Below are positions 23,801 through 33,719 of a stretch of DNA of 64,000 nt, one piece after another. The notes beneath the pieces were generated by a model. That model ran no database searches. It was not told the origin of the DNA and saw only the letters and a list, made by a program, of their open reading frames with translations. How positions within the stretch are numbered: the stretch's first letter is position 1; each line of letters opens with the position of its first letter. The DNA comes from Globisporangium splendens (Eukaryota; Oomycota; Peronosporomycetes; Pythiales; Pythiaceae), in assembly GCA_006386115.1 (NCBI GenBank), contig VFIW01000116.1, positions 1-64,000 of the forward strand. The letters are read 5' to 3'. Both the position numbers and the translations under genes were made by a program.

Positions 23801-26483
23801 CGGCAACGTCAAGGGAGCCCCCACCATCCGTATCACGAAGCTTGAATTCAGCTTTCAGCTGCCCCAAGTATCGCTTCTCCTCCAAATCCTTCTTAGCTTT
23901 CTGAATGCGAGCTTCTCGTTCATCACGCATCTTTACGACGTTGGCATCTTCTTTCATAGAGTCGTTTAGCGAACTCAAAATACTCAAAAAGACACCGAGG
24001 TCGTTCGGGGACAGATTCAGGGCGAAATCCGACATCCTCATGACCACCTTGCGTTTCGCTCCGGCTTTGACACGCTCTCTTTTCGCAGTGTGAACTGCAA
24101 TTTCTTCAGCTTTCTGAAGCTCTGAATGCTCGACCTCTGCAATGTTATTCTTCTTTAGTGCACCTGCACGCGCAATGCCCCACAACTTCGATCCGGTTTT
24201 GTTAGACGCGGTAACACTGGAACTTGATGAAGAGCTATTTGAAGACTTCGTTCGCGAATCACCCACACTGAGTTTGTAGACAAGCTCCAGATCGACGCCC
24301 TCACCTTCGAGCTCCAAGATCGTGCGCAAACCAGCAAGATCCAGGCCAATACCGTCCGATTGCAAAACAATCGTACAAGGTTGCAGCGCCACATCAACCA
24401 GCTCCAGCTCAATTCCTTCATGACGAGCGGAACTTGCAATCTGCAACTTCGTGTCCGATGTAAATGCGAGCACATGCGTTTTCAACGATACTGAGTCGCC
24501 GAGCAGGCAAATTTCAACTGACGTCATCAAAACGCTGCAGTTGAGTGACATGCCACCAAGCAGAAGTGGCGAGTACTCTTGCGGAAGATCATCAACGTAC
24601 ACAGGTGTCGATAGCTCGCGCTGCTCAGGAGACTGGGGTGGAGAGAGCGTGTCGTACGCAAGAAAGCGCATTTGAGTCGCTTCATCTGCACTGACCGCCG
24701 GCAGGAACACGTGCATCACGGAAATCAACGGGTCAAACACAACGAGGACGGAAAAATTCTTGAGCTCCAAAGCAACATCCATATGACTGTTGCCCAGCTG
24801 GAAAACTTTCAATGTCAGCATGGCGGTCGCGTCTGGATTGCGGTCGATCAATTGGTAAAACACGTTACTTGGCACATTTCTTTCGTCCAGTAAACCGAAT
24901 CGGACGATCTCCAGATTCACCACCATCGCCTTCTCGTCATCAGCAACCTTCGCGAGGGAATAGTGCAACTCCAGCTTGAAATCGTTCACGAAAAACACCA
25001 TCATACTCTTGTCCGAGTCCTCCATCAGCTGCATTTTCATGTCGGGCATCACGAACGTCAGACTAAAAGTGTGGAACATTGGCGGCACATCTGGAAGTTC
25101 CTTCTCGTATTTCTCAAGCGGACTCTGGAGGAATTTTCTCAATTCTGCTCGTCGTCGCAAATCGAGCGCCGTGTAAGGTAGTGGCGTTCCACTTCGAGGG
25201 ATTCTCCACCCAAGCGCTTGCGAACGAAGATCGAGAATGCGGAATGCGAGCACGTTAGCTTCCAGTTCAACGAGGCGAGCACGGCGAGCCAGAATCTCTT
25301 TCTTCAACTTGTAGTTTGTGTGCAAACGCTTAAAAAAGTTCGTTTCGTGGTCCAGACGCCACTGCTCCTTGTACAACGAATTGTATTCGATCGCTTCCAC
25401 TTCTTCCAGTTCCACACAGGCAATATCATCTTGAACGCATGCACGGTTGCACCAATCGTAGTAGAACTGGATCGGATGGAGCAGCGACATCAGGAAAGTG
25501 ACTTGGGCGGGTCGGAGTTGCATCACAAACGGCTGATCACTTGAAAACAAAATCTCGAGCTCTAACGCACGCTGCGCGTTACCAAGTTGCATCAGCAAGC
25601 CCTGGAAGATGTACGGCATGTACACTCCAATGGCCATCGAGAACGGTCGAATGATGTAGCACGCATCCGAGCGAGATCGCGATCTTGGGTTCGCAAAAAT
25701 CTCAAACTCGTTCAGTTCCACGATTCGCTTGCGGCGCATCTCGCACGCATGGCTTCGTCCGACTTCAAATTTCTCAAACGTGATGCCGATGCCCGACGCA
25801 GAGTAATCATCTCGGATCGTCACAACAAAGCGACGCACTACGATCGCAAACGAGTCGATGATCTCGTCAATGAGTTCATGCCAGAACGCAGGCTTCGCGA
25901 CAGATTCCGATGCAGCGGAGGACGCTTGGCCATTGGCTTTCTTCTTCTTCGCCTCTCGAATCGCTTGGCGCGCGTCCGCGAGTTGCTGCAGTTTCTGCAC
26001 AATCGTCGCCGTCCACGAGTCGACGCGCGCGAGTCTCGCCTTCGCAGCATTTTCAACAGCTTGTCGGAATCGTTCCAGGTTTTCTTCGCGCGTCCAAATC
26101 CACTTCTCGGCCTTGTTGAGCGCGAGACCGATCTGCAGTCCAGCAATGTGGATTCTCGACTGCATGCCTTTGTTTCCCGTCGTTCGCATCACAAATCGGT
26201 TCCAGAGCGGCAACTCGATCGCAAACTGCTGCAGCTCCAACTTCTCGAGATCCATGGGCAGTCCGATCATGGGCTCGAGCGCCGGGAGCACATCCTTCGC
26301 GAGCGCGATGTTGTTGATCTCGAGCACGCCGTCGCGCAGCGACCAGAAGAGCAGGATGCGGTCGCCGACGTACTGGCTCGCGTACTTGCGCAGCAGGAAC
26401 GTGAGCAGCGCGTCGCCGAACGCCACGAACGCCGTGGTCACGCCCAGCGCCAGCAGCAGCAGCGTGCCCAGACAGAACCACAT
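17805..26483 (-). CDS. VPS13-like: VPS13-like lipid-transfer protein with EF-hand pairs
   Basis: A single exon of 8,679 nt for 2,892 residues. VPS13 proteins are rod-shaped bridges that move phospholipids between membranes at contact sites. A hydrophobic N-terminus precedes a chorein-type start (ALLTFLLRKYASQYVGDR, then LRDGVLEINNIAL). Unusual insertions are two EF-hand pairs with canonical Ca loops: near 880 (DTDGGGSLD) and 925 (DNDGSGDIS), and near 1323 (DKDGSGELD) and 1385 (DTDESGLVS). An SHR/adaptor-binding-like block lies near 1850 (IFLYAPYWIQNRSGLDL), the VPS13 C-terminal amphipathic region near 2490 (GDPVGLATEIVDGF) and a C2-like domain near 2670. An in-frame Met at 26789 would add 102 residues, but the initiator-like element at 26528-26543 lies inside that stretch and favours the start given. 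Confidence 0.9.
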   Translation of the reverse strand: MWFCLGTLLLLALGVTTAFVAFGDALLTFLLRKYASQYVGDRILLFWSLRDGVLEINNIALAKDVLPALEPMIGLPMDLEKLELQQFAIELPLWNRFVMRTTGNKGMQSRIHIAGLQIGLALNKAEKWIWTREENLERFRQAVENAAKARLARVDSWTATIVQKLQQLADARQAIREAKKKKANGQASSAASESVAKPAFWHELIDEIIDSFAIVVRRFVVTIRDDYSASGIGITFEKFEVGRSHACEMRRKRIVELNEFEIFANPRSRSRSDACYIIRPFSMAIGVYMPYIFQGLLMQLGNAQRALELEILFSSDQPFVMQLRPAQVTFLMSLLHPIQFYYDWCNRACVQDDIACVELEEVEAIEYNSLYKEQWRLDHETNFFKRLHTNYKLKKEILARRARLVELEANVLAFRILDLRSQALGWRIPRSGTPLPYTALDLRRRAELRKFLQSPLEKYEKELPDVPPMFHTFSLTFVMPDMKMQLMEDSDKSMMVFFVNDFKLELHYSLAKVADDEKAMVVNLEIVRFGLLDERNVPSNVFYQLIDRNPDATAMLTLKVFQLGNSHMDVALELKNFSVLVVFDPLISVMHVFLPAVSADEATQMRFLAYDTLSPPQSPEQRELSTPVYVDDLPQEYSPLLLGGMSLNCSVLMTSVEICLLGDSVSLKTHVLAFTSDTKLQIASSARHEGIELELVDVALQPCTIVLQSDGIGLDLAGLRTILELEGEGVDLELVYKLSVGDSRTKSSNSSSSSSSVTASNKTGSKLWGIARAGALKKNNIAEVEHSELQKAEEIAVHTAKRERVKAGAKRKVVMRMSDFALNLSPNDLGVFLSILSSLNDSMKEDANVVKMRDEREARIQKAKKDLEEKRYLGQLKAEFKLRDTDGGGSLDVAEIESLLKCVANCQNLTKDEFDETVREFVSIVDNDGSGDISLEEFESALNRNKIIYPRLHCGVVALIGQEYVDPSMERSKVPYLTGDHANTMANISALSAFWTRYEEQVGATKKTLNGMTPMTVQQKMVRVFKNYEYAQEAWYRLVNPSLIKVGEQSPWLLTKEMSMGSRGNVIDQLLSSFDPNGNQAASNATSSAPELRMFVHTVISTAFGGFYFRLLDDMLPLGLPALEVSLEELAVYGNFSMWEGEAVDASSDVRAHKRAKNNFGVGKISFDVYGKYYNTKARQIEPFLEYYQGVLDLKKDPDSHVDIVYTSDRYLQLNVTAAFMETLNSNLASFSKVEGSAERVRPHIKEEGGLFWMLNESGVNLKYYVVAKKETKERHLAETVTAVVSVPSGEAHPCVLLNVDEELQDYEQQSLKEKQLRQAFRNADKDGSGELDTEEVRAVLREVYEEEERQRHPRSSGYSRSESALSSEENLDRAVEDFIALADTDESGLVSWEEFKIAISKSRETVDRYISIEVEGFQTIHNVPLISIGHAQVYELIPHFEDIETETSIAFLYAQGVELLNKIEKPSRRELQRAFACLRRVKEMDPSYEWIDSYYQECMRTYLPVLLAVHVLVDGSYGLQVKITSAEYIRNDTAKKTECLLVDENGAVAHQNPEQNDGRERFCVLPPHGSMSIPINLVDAGSFAIRQVGETEWSNFLPLSTREQRLYKKLTRYEQQQAQKVQHENGGSSSSMSMTKMVKEKMGSDVPLPNPNEYVSAGTEVVYPSLSCIDNQPTSVIEKISSNNMQLGIWYLVIQPQLVLHNVLPCGVEYAIVQPEDCPKDSLDSHGEFQIVSSNSSSKRARAVKALGQVDYFEFVNEVNSRRMYVESGKSVQIFGLNLDVPALMKMRVCASASNRAGRWSTPFYVGLNADRAAFSKEVFELRFDEGPSIVYQQEWQGNTARSIFLYAPYWIQNRSGLDLKFKLPKGSMCTVEEHRAYFNGDKDVPMLVNGPLAKAMLSVKPFQETPRAYESDLLASQKTKKYLPKFEKVDWSEPKDIASVGTYGELRPSGSGDFSFILAYEVRAAPSQFFRSKIVTISPRYTIVNKVHRSLQVTPVLLDKKLKASTSKLSTENVNCSLKKDEAAVVYTFVGKEKHWTGFRLRDMVRDGVWKEMGDWSPNVPIKGVDEPHKTNDDFNVWTRGPLGDGPMVNIAVHMNDQTIFATLKDVSAKPSYRIENRSTRHSFRYVQRGVKDAEELILKPLESHSFVWDDPLAEALQVKITPLQWKVPTIVDFMLLGEINNVTPNDIYGEVYIDGSTRVLAIGDTRVFSSVRQQAFLNDWLSNALIDLAIHGVGITIVDTHPQEVLNITMESLRFTSSAGSRTCVFTLHHIQMDDMTPHALYPVILAPLDSGFNSDKREGWLPSEDERPFFSLTMDTAPQTGIAIFNNFDMVVNSLSVKLNLEYVLGLVNLLLEFIPGSDEETMIQQGIDYKNTMLTLNVSLPDENVQAGMLLYFKKWKLSPFDFHLVFDSSQEDRGEGISSILGSTLGSIIGGIAHVTPEFHFGEIVYKNTFFYEYDLIYDVVWKIVLAVIGQWYKIVGSVEMLGDPVGLATEIVDGFALAGRQLKRDIRGQSLRKGQSAVTLVQTVFGAPFGSIGKVSNGLGDVVKKATKFKSQESDEEPRHVPEGILHGGVVFSKSIAYGVTGFVKEPVRGAKRDGVKGFAKGVGRGTLQLIVSPVVGTLGVVEKVAQSVSNTTHLMDEKRFDGGRRPARDLVMAPLKPLADSNVITEIEVHCVYIDGLPENVNAQVVVNVYSQGGSGPTKELGKYKSTTLRNHKGTPKFDQSWLIGITSLDTFIDINVFHKRKPLPKKLLGYIRFSVEDIYRDFEAVPAKLLSDTKAKMRLKRRKRVRGSIISELARASSQPVEVRDDSWKQKIRQTSSSMLPDEVEDDSESDSYEDDVEMLSNRSITVSDEYPPTPVAFELLDCASNAKMFLSVRYVNDMRRYA

Positions 26484-26527
26484 TTTGCCTAGTAGCGCGC
26501 ACTTTCTTCTTCTGTTCTCTTGCAGCG

Positions 26528-26543
26528 CTTTTGCGGAATGAGC
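26528..26543 (-). promoter_or_regulatory. Initiator-like core promoter of the VPS13 gene
   Basis: Read on the minus strand, the 16 bases GCTCATTCCGCAAAAG match the oomycete core element GCTCATTYYNCAWTTT in the first 12 positions. It lies about 45 bases before the chosen ATG at 26483. It therefore gives a short leader and argues against the longer in-frame start at 26789. Confidence 0.55.
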
Positions 26544-27475
26544 GTCGCTGTCCCTATATTTCCCCAGTGCACTTGCCACATGGCGCGCGGGTGTCGCACA
26601 AAGCAACGAGCCTGCAACACACCAGGCAGTTGAAATTCTCGTGGACCACACCAGAACCGTCGCTCTGAGTTTTTCGGCTGCTTCAACGCCGCGCCGGCCA
26701 ATCAGCGCGCATAGAGTTGTAAACGAAGCGATGTGGTTGGCTAATTTGAGTGTGGGATGATGGGGGGGGGGACGGGCAATGGATCCCACACTGGCGTTTG
26801 TACACTTGAGCGGTGTGCATCCGGTTCGATTTGTGTGGTTTATCTAAATACGGTGAGAATGTCTGATTCGAGTGACAAAAGAAGAGTGAAAGTGCAATTT
26901 TTCTACTGGTTTTTTGCTTCAGTTTAAAATTTGGTAGCCTTTTTTTCATTGCCGCCAGTGAAAAATCAGTGTGAGACACGACGCAGCGTGTGTGTAAAGT
27001 GTAGAAAACCTACTGTATAGAGAGACACACAAACAAAAGATCCAAATGAGACCGCGCTTCGAAAAACTCCAGTTTACCGCCTCTGTTTGAGCCTCTGCTC
27101 TCTCAACTACCCTGTAAAACCGATTGTGGATACAATACAGTCTCATATAAATTAAAGTTCATCAAGTGTCGGTGTATATGGAATACCCCGTCATTTATGA
27201 CACAGTATACTGTTTTGATAATCGCAGGTGAGGATCCAGCTTCAGGACAACTCCAGTGGTACGGCAGAGCTCGGGAATGCCCATGCTGACGACGCGCCGT
27301 TGCCCGCGTTCGTTTCCGCGCGTTGTCCGTGAACATGCCGCTTGTTCTGTGTGAGTACGAAGAGCTTTCCCCGCAGAGACTGACTACTGAATGCGCCTGC
27401 ATACGTTGTGTAATAATGGACACTGGTTTACTGCCCACTGCAATGCGTCCGCTCCAATCTCTCCACTTGGACATG
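26544..27475. other. Intergenic region
   Basis: About 930 bp between the VPS13 promoter and the DNAAF1 stop, both genes on the minus strand. It contains a run of ten G (26762-26771) and AT-rich stretches. The minus-strand frame 27103-27627 overlaps the DNAAF1 3' exon in another phase and is rejected. No RNA gene is seen. Confidence 0.5.
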
Positions 27476-29715
27476 TCAGTCGAGCGACTGGATGTCGGTG
27501 AAAGAGACCGCACGACCCGTGTTCCCATCATCGCTGTTCGTTCGGTCGTCGTCGTGGGTGCACATGCGCGCCAAAGAGGCGGACGCTGTTGCGACCTGTG
27601 ACGGCACCACGTTAGGAGTGTCCACATCCATCACAGCCAGAGGCGACGCATGATGGCGGCGTTCAGCGCAGAGCTCCTGCAGGATCTCGGCTCGCGTCAG
27701 CGCTCTGATGGGGAGCCCTGATGACGGCGCTGCATCTCGCGACGCGACGACGCTCCGCGCCGTGGTTGCGCTGGTGTCCGACTCGCTCCCGTCGTCTTCT
27801 TCCTCGTCTTCGCGCTGTTATAGTGGACAAATCCGATTTTGAGCAGCAGAGCATAAGAGACACACCGGAGGCAGTAATGCCGTTCAGCGCATGACGATCA
27901 ACAGACTAGAGAAAAAAAAAGACAAGCCGTCGGGCATTCTCACCATGCTGTGCACGGACGGCAGGTGCTGCGGACGATGCAGGAACGGCGACGCGCGCGC
28001 GCGCTGCTCCAGCTGTGCCCACGTTTCACGGACGTCGCCTGCGTCGCAGACGAACCGATTCGGTGTCGTCGTGGCATCGCCGTCTCTGCAAGTAGAACCA
28101 CCGAAAGAAGACGCAGCCACAGGCGCCGGCGGTGGCATCATATTAATACACGTAGCAATCGGCTGCTCACGCTGCGCATTACCGTCAGTCGCACTGCTAT
28201 CGTTCGCGTGCAGACTCGGGACAGCGGCTTTGTCTGTTGCAATCAGGCTTTCCTGCGGCTGCTTGTCCATCTGATTAGCGTATTCCGCGAGTCCTGCTGG
28301 CGAGGGTGTGACATGGAGCACCGATAGTCCAGTGGTGACGGCTTCCACCATCTGCAAATCGTCGCCATCAAGCAGATCGCTTTGGAGAACAGAGGTGGCG
28401 TCTTGCGCTTCACTTGGAGGCGCACACGCGTTGCCGTCCTCTTCATTATCCAGCAACGGAGGCGGTTGATCTGCAGACAGCTCTTCTTTCTGTTCACTCT
28501 CTCTGTGCGCATTCGCGGCCCAGAACTTGGAGCCGATCTTCTGGATACCATCGCCGAGTACTTCACGGGTTTCCTTGGCTGCTGCGGCGTGGGCTTGCGC
28601 GATGCGTTCGTCCCATTTCGCGCGCTCGTGGGGTTTTAGACGCGCATATTGCTCCTTGGTGATACCTCGGAAGCCTTTCAGATCGATCTCGTCCAAGGAA
28701 ACACCGTCATCTTGATCTCCTTCTACAGCTTCAGGGTTCTGCGACGCGTTCTCCTTGTCCTGAAGCAGCTTCTGGAGCCGCTCTTCATCGAGCTCCTTGA
28801 GTCGCTTGGCGCGCACTTGAGCCTGCCAGTCGCGGAATTCCTGCAGCGTGCGCCGCCGCTCGTCGTGCTCCTTGTTGACGAATACGCGCTTGGCCTCGAG
28901 CTCGACGTCGTTGCCTCCTTGCTGCCATGCTGCGACTCCCGCGCGCTCCATAGGGAAAATGGGTCGATCCAGAAAGGACAACTGCGGCAGCGATGCAATG
29001 TAGAGCTTCCGGAAGTATTTGGTCTTGGAGACCACGGCGTTGCCCGTGATCCGCAGTGCGCGCAGTTGCGGAATCGCCTGGAAGATCTCGAGCACGCGCG
29101 GATCTTCCAGTTTGTTGTGGCTCACGTCAACATTCGTGAGCTGCGCGCAGCGAGTGAGCTCCTGGAGGTCGTCGTACGTCTCCAACTGGTTGCGCGACAG
29201 GTTGAGTGACGAGAGCTGCGGCAACTGCGCGAGCCCTGAGATCGTCTTGATGCGGTTGTCGCTGAGGTCGAGCGTGTTGAGCTCCTTGAGACTGTCGAGG
29301 TTCTCGATGCGCTCGATCAGGTTCTTGCTCAGGTACAGACAGCGCAGGTTGGCGAGCGACGCGAGGTTCTCGATCTTGGTCAGGCCATTGGACTCCAGCC
29401 ACAGCGCCTTCAGGTTGAAGTACGCGTCGAGGTCCTCGATGCGCTGAAAACCCTGGAAATGCGCATACCTGTGGGGATTCAACGTGTTAATTGTCAAGGA
29501 GGGAACCCATTAGGGATGCTGGCAGATGCGACAAGATACGCCTACAGGTTGTCGTTGAGCTCGGGCGTCTCGTAGTCGTCGCTCTCGCGGCAGAGCTCGC
29601 GCAGCGTCTCGGCGTCCATGACGGGGATCCGGTCCCTGCGCTCGGCATGGAAGCGCTTCTTCTCGAGCTCGCGCAGGCGGTGGGACGGCGACAGCACCGT
29701 CGAAGTCGTCGGCAT
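27476..29715 (-). CDS. DNAAF1: Dynein axonemal assembly factor 1 (LRRC50/ODA7)
   Basis: Three exons give 677 residues: 29715-29546, 29468-27944 and 27814-27476. DNAAF1 helps pre-assemble outer and inner dynein arms in the cytoplasm before import into flagella, so its presence implies motile zoospores. The N-terminus matches the family closely ([12 protein letters not shown], then PELNDNL joined to YAHFQGF across the first intron). About six SDS22-type leucine-rich repeats cover roughly residues 70-190, followed by the family cap with [22 protein letters not shown] charged coiled coil and an acidic low-complexity tail follow. Length compares with human DNAAF1 (725). The last exon was placed by an acceptor that keeps the acidic tail open to a TGA at 27476. 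Confidence 0.92.
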
Positions 29716-30010
29716 CTTTTCCTTTCTTGCGTGAATGTGTGAATGTACTGCTTGCTGCGCTGACACTTCACTGCTTTAAAGGCTTGTGGGATACACGAAA
29801 AGACATGCCTTTTCGCGGCCCAAGATCTTTTTTTCCCTTCTTTCTTTTTCTCTCTCGACAACCACGGAAAAAACTTTTTCATCCAACACGAATTTTGATT
29901 CCTTTTCTCTTTATAGGCTCTGCACATTGCTTCTTTTGCTGGTAACATGGAGACAGTGAGTACTTTAGGACACATGCGACGGCAGCCCACGCTTTTGCTA
30001 TTTACCTTTT
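29716..30010. other. DNAAF1 promoter / PEX5 3' region
   Basis: A 295-bp spacer between DNAAF1 start and PEX5 stop on the minus strand. A strong pyrimidine-rich tract runs about 29828-29865 on the plus strand. No gene is seen. Confidence 0.5.
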
Positions 30011-32103
30011 TTACAAGTCCAGCAGCTTGAATTCGTCACGGAACATGTTGACGTCGCGCGTGTCCGCGATCTTGACGAGGTCGAAGCGCTCCATGCACGT
30101 GAAGCAGATCCTTAAATAGCTCCAGATGTGTTCCGCGCGCTGGTTCAGGCTGAGCGCCTGCAGGTAGCACTTGGTGGCTTCTTCGTAGTTGCCCAGGTTG
30201 GCGTGGCTGATGCCCAGGTTCAGCCACCCACGCGCATATCGCGGCTTGAGCTCCAGCGCGCGATGGTACGATGGGATCGCTTCCGACGAACGCGACGAGT
30301 TGGCTAATGTCGCGCCGAGCTTGTTCCACAGCGAGTACTCGTTCGGTCGCTCTTGCGCCGCCATGCGGAAACTGTTGGCTGCGGCGTCGTAGTCTTTCGA
30401 GACGTTGTAGAGCACACCGAGCACGACCTGCACGTCCGAGTCGCTTGGGTCATGTGCGCGTGCCTGGAGCATCAGTTGCATCACTTCGTCCATCAGCGAG
30501 CCGTCGCTGTACTCGTCGAGCTGGATCTCGAGCCCGTGGAACTTTGGGTTGTGCTGCACCCACGCCTTCAGATTCTTCAATGCGCCTTGCGGGTTGAGTT
30601 CGTTCACGTTGCTGACACCGAGTCCCAAGAGCGCACTCAGGTTATACGGATCCTCCTCCACAGCGCGCTCCAGACACACAATCGCGCTCTTGTCTTCGTC
30701 GTTCTCAGCGTGGCACTCGCCAAGCATGCGCCACGCTTCGCTGTTCTCCGGGTGCTGCTGCACCTCAGCTTCAAACGCGAGAATCGCCTCCGAGAGGCGA
30801 CCCGACTCGAAGAATTCGACGCCTTTCTTGAAATTGTCCGACGCGTCCAGGTACGGGTTATCGGCCTTGTATGTGTACTCGCTCGTGTCGTTCGCTGTCT
30901 CCCACGCGTCTTCGAACGGATCCGTGGTCTGCGCATCCGCCATCGCTTTTTCCCAAATCGACTCCTGTCATACAAGCAAAGAGAATTATTACTTGACGTT
31001 TCTAAACGTCATGCATACGAACAATACGTAAATAAACGTACCAGATCATCGCCTTCGTTCCATGCGCCTTCGAACACTTTTTCCTCACCCGTGTGGGAAT
31101 CGTCCCATGCACTGTCAAACGCGGTCGCGTGTGCAGATTGCGCTTCACCCCATGCTCCTTCGAGCCCTTGCTGAGGCGCGCCAGCAGCCTCTGCAAATGC
31201 GCTCTCCATCGTCGAGCCGCTGTTTTGCCACGTGGATTCGTACAAATCGCGGTTCACGCGGATGTCTGTCTCGGAGTCGCCCCATGCGCCTTCGAGAGCT
31301 CCTTCGGCGCGCAGGTTGTCGTGCACCACTTCGTTCTTCTCTTCGTCGATCTCGAGCTCTCCACTCCCAACCTTGTTCATGAACTGCAGGAACTCGCTGT
31401 TCTGCCACTTTGGGTCGGGGTTCTGCGCCATCGTCTGTGCCATTGCAATCGACGCATTCCGTGTCTCCGCTTGGCGGGTGCTGTCCTGCGCGATTTGCTC
31501 ACTCGTCTGCTCGAACTGCTGCGTGTAATTATGCGCATGGTGTTGGTGGTGCATCGCTGGCGCTTTCGTTTCTTCCCACGCGAGCTCTTGGTGCGATTTC
31601 CCCGCCGACTGCCACACGTCGTCCATGTGCAACGACTTGAAATCGTCCACCCAAGCGTCCTGCGCGCGTTGCTGATGGTGCATGAGCTGCGGCGGAGGCG
31701 GGCGGTGGTGCATCGGTCCATTGAACCTCGCCGCCATCTTCGACTCTTCAAACGCCGCTTCAAACGCTTGCTGGTGCGGGTTCATCATCATCGGACCCGC
31801 CTGCTGCTGCATCTCGCCAGCGCGGAACGCGGCCTCCATACGGCTGCGATGCATCGCTTCCTGCTCAAAGCCCTGCAGCATCTGCGCGTCCGCACCGCGC
31901 GCAAAGTTCTGGCGCTGCATCTGCATCTGCATGTCGTTCACGTACCCAGGCTGTGGACCGGGGACCTGGCGGCCGCGCGTGGCACCTCCGCGGTTCTGCG
32001 CCTGCAGCACGCTGTCCATGGCGCGCGAGAGCGGGTTCTGCGCCGCCACCGTGCCGTCCACGGCGCACCCCGTGCCCTGCACCATCTTGCCGAAGAGATC
32101 CAT
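30011..32103 (-). CDS. PEX5: Peroxisomal targeting signal 1 receptor PEX5
   Basis: Two exons, 32103-31042 and 30964-30011, give 671 residues. PEX5 binds the C-terminal SKL-type signal of matrix proteins in the cytosol and carries them through the peroxisomal docking complex. The disordered N-terminal half has an early Cys (GTGCAVDG, C13), the likely site of the monoubiquitination used for recycling. It also has Trp-containing motifs of the WxxxF/Y type (e.g. AWVDDFKSL) and many related AW-acidic motifs, which bind PEX14/PEX13. The C-terminal half has about seven TPR repeats (from about 385, e.g. SALLGLGVSNVNE, GWLNLGISHANLGNYEEA). Length is near human PEX5 (639). The intron is 77 nt. No PTS2-specific PEX7-binding box was identified with confidence. 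Confidence 0.95.
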
Positions 32104-33236
32104 CGCTGTAAGGATGTATATATGGGGAGAGAGACGTATGGAGAGTGCTGCTGGGGGCGAAATGAGCTCTTCGTATGGCGTGAGCTGCTCCGATTTTGCT
32201 GTGCTGCGGTTTGGCTTGCAGAAAGTGAGAGGAAGTCATGGACCTGTGGAAAATGATACGATTCGCAAACGTATATAGGGTTGTATAGGTGAAACCTTCA
32301 ACGTCAGTCAGAACGCGTATAAGATGCGGGAGGGAGACAAGTTGATGTTGGAAATCGTATACGTCAGCAGCGGGATTGTGGGCTTTCTCTTGGCAGGGGG
32401 GATTGCAAAAGGGAGTTGTGCGCTCTTGAGCGAGCGAAAGGAAGTGAGAGGGTGCATGCAACAATGCAGCCATTCGACTGCTAGAAGCAGCAGAGTGATG
32501 AGGTCGTGACGATGCGCACGCTGTGCGAAACTTCAGTTTGTTGCTCTGTCAAGTGGTGCATGTGCCAAGGAGTCAAGGTTTGCCTATTATTGTAATTTGT
32601 CGATTCTAGTGATTTCTAACAACGAGAGAATTGTACTGTGGTTGTGAACAGTTGTGTAATATTTGCATTCGTGTTGACAGTGGGATATTCTGAGTGGGTC
32701 GAACGATGGTAATACCCACATGCAACTGGTGGGCCATTCAGAGTGGGATATAACCAAAGTAGAACCCATCGAGATGAGCTTTGTCGAAGTGTATAATTTG
32801 AACTGTGCCACGGCAGGTAAATTCGTCGTCCTCAAGAATCGCCTCACTTCCAAGTCGAAATGTGTGTGTTTTGCTGCGGAACTGCATACACCCACCACAC
32901 TGTGTGACTGAGGAAATTCTTAGAATTCGTTTGCGGTTCCCGCAGCTTGAACTTCAAACTGCATCTTCTCCAATTTCGTTGCTGGTCACCTCGTATTTTC
33001 TAGAGAACAAGGAACCTTCTCGCTGGGTGCGATATTCACAGGAAGAATCGCGCGAAAGAGCGTAACAGCGTTCCACAAATCCAATAAGTTCATGTTTTGC
33101 TGCTGCTTCCGTAGAACCGCCGCGCTTTTGGAGGGCAAGTCAACTTGCTACCTTACACGCAGTGAAAGAAGGGTGGTTACGCCAAGCGTAACCCTCGCGC
33201 AAGGAATTTGCGCAGTGAATTGATTTGGTTTACAAG
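32104..33236. other. Gene-poor region upstream of PEX5
   Basis: About 1.1 kb. On the minus strand TCATTTTCCAC (32246-32256), about 140 bases before the PEX5 start, resembles the oomycete initiator and could be its promoter. A plus-strand frame around 32720-32911 encodes 63 residues without a known domain; it may be a decayed fragment. No firm gene. Confidence 0.4.
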
Positions 33237-33719
33237 ATGGCAGCTCAGGACGCAGCCGTCGATTACCCTCTGCGTCAGTATTTCGTCGTTTGCCACCATC
33301 TCCTCCATTTCTGAAGCAAACGCATCAGCTGGCGCCACTCTCTGCTGTACCGCGAGCGCACGCAGCAGCTCATCTCCTATTGGCTCTCGAGCCTACACTT
33401 GCTGCATGTGCGGTCTGTTGCACTTGTTGCTCTTGTGTGGGTGTGTGCAGGCAGGGGTCACTGCGACTCGTCTCGCGAAAAGAATCAAGTTAAAGTCGTG
33501 TCCACAACGGCATTAGACATCCTACGAGAACAGGAGCAGAAAGCACGTGCTCTCGGTTCCTCTTTCGGCCGATCGCACGCCGAGTTCAGCGAAGAATCTC
33601 TGTGTTCACCACTTGCTATCGACCTCAACGGATGGACGGCATTTTACTCCCATGCGATACGCAGGACATGCGATTGCCATCAAGTCCTTTTTTGCTGTTG
33701 TTTCTGCTTGGGCGAGTGA
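33237..33719 (+). CDS. Possible small membrane protein, split by a short intron
   Basis: Frame one starts at 33237 (MAAQDAAVDYPLRQ) and meets a TGA after 25 codons. The same frame is then open to 33719. Removing a candidate 51-nt GT-AG intron (GTATTTCG...CATCAG, about 33278-33328) would skip the TGA and keep the phase. The joined product would be about 143 residues with one hydrophobic helix (LLHVRSVALVALVWVCAG) and a Cys-rich end (CCCFCLGE). Without the intron, an ORF from 33399 has a signal-peptide-like N-terminus. I recognise no family. The region is gene-poor and repeat-bearing, so a pseudogene is equally possible. Confidence 0.25.

Noticed and set aside
26484..26789. N-terminal extension of VPS13 from the upstream Met
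   Set aside because: Residues look non-coding and the promoter-like element lies within it.
26820..26833. Sequence CCGGTTCGATTTGTG resembling a tRNA B-box
   Set aside because: No A-box or foldable acceptor and anticodon stems at the right distance; not a tRNA.
31093..32256. 387-codon plus-strand ORF opposite PEX5
   Set aside because: His/Arg/Leu-rich shadow of the Gln/Met/Ala-rich PEX5 N-terminus.
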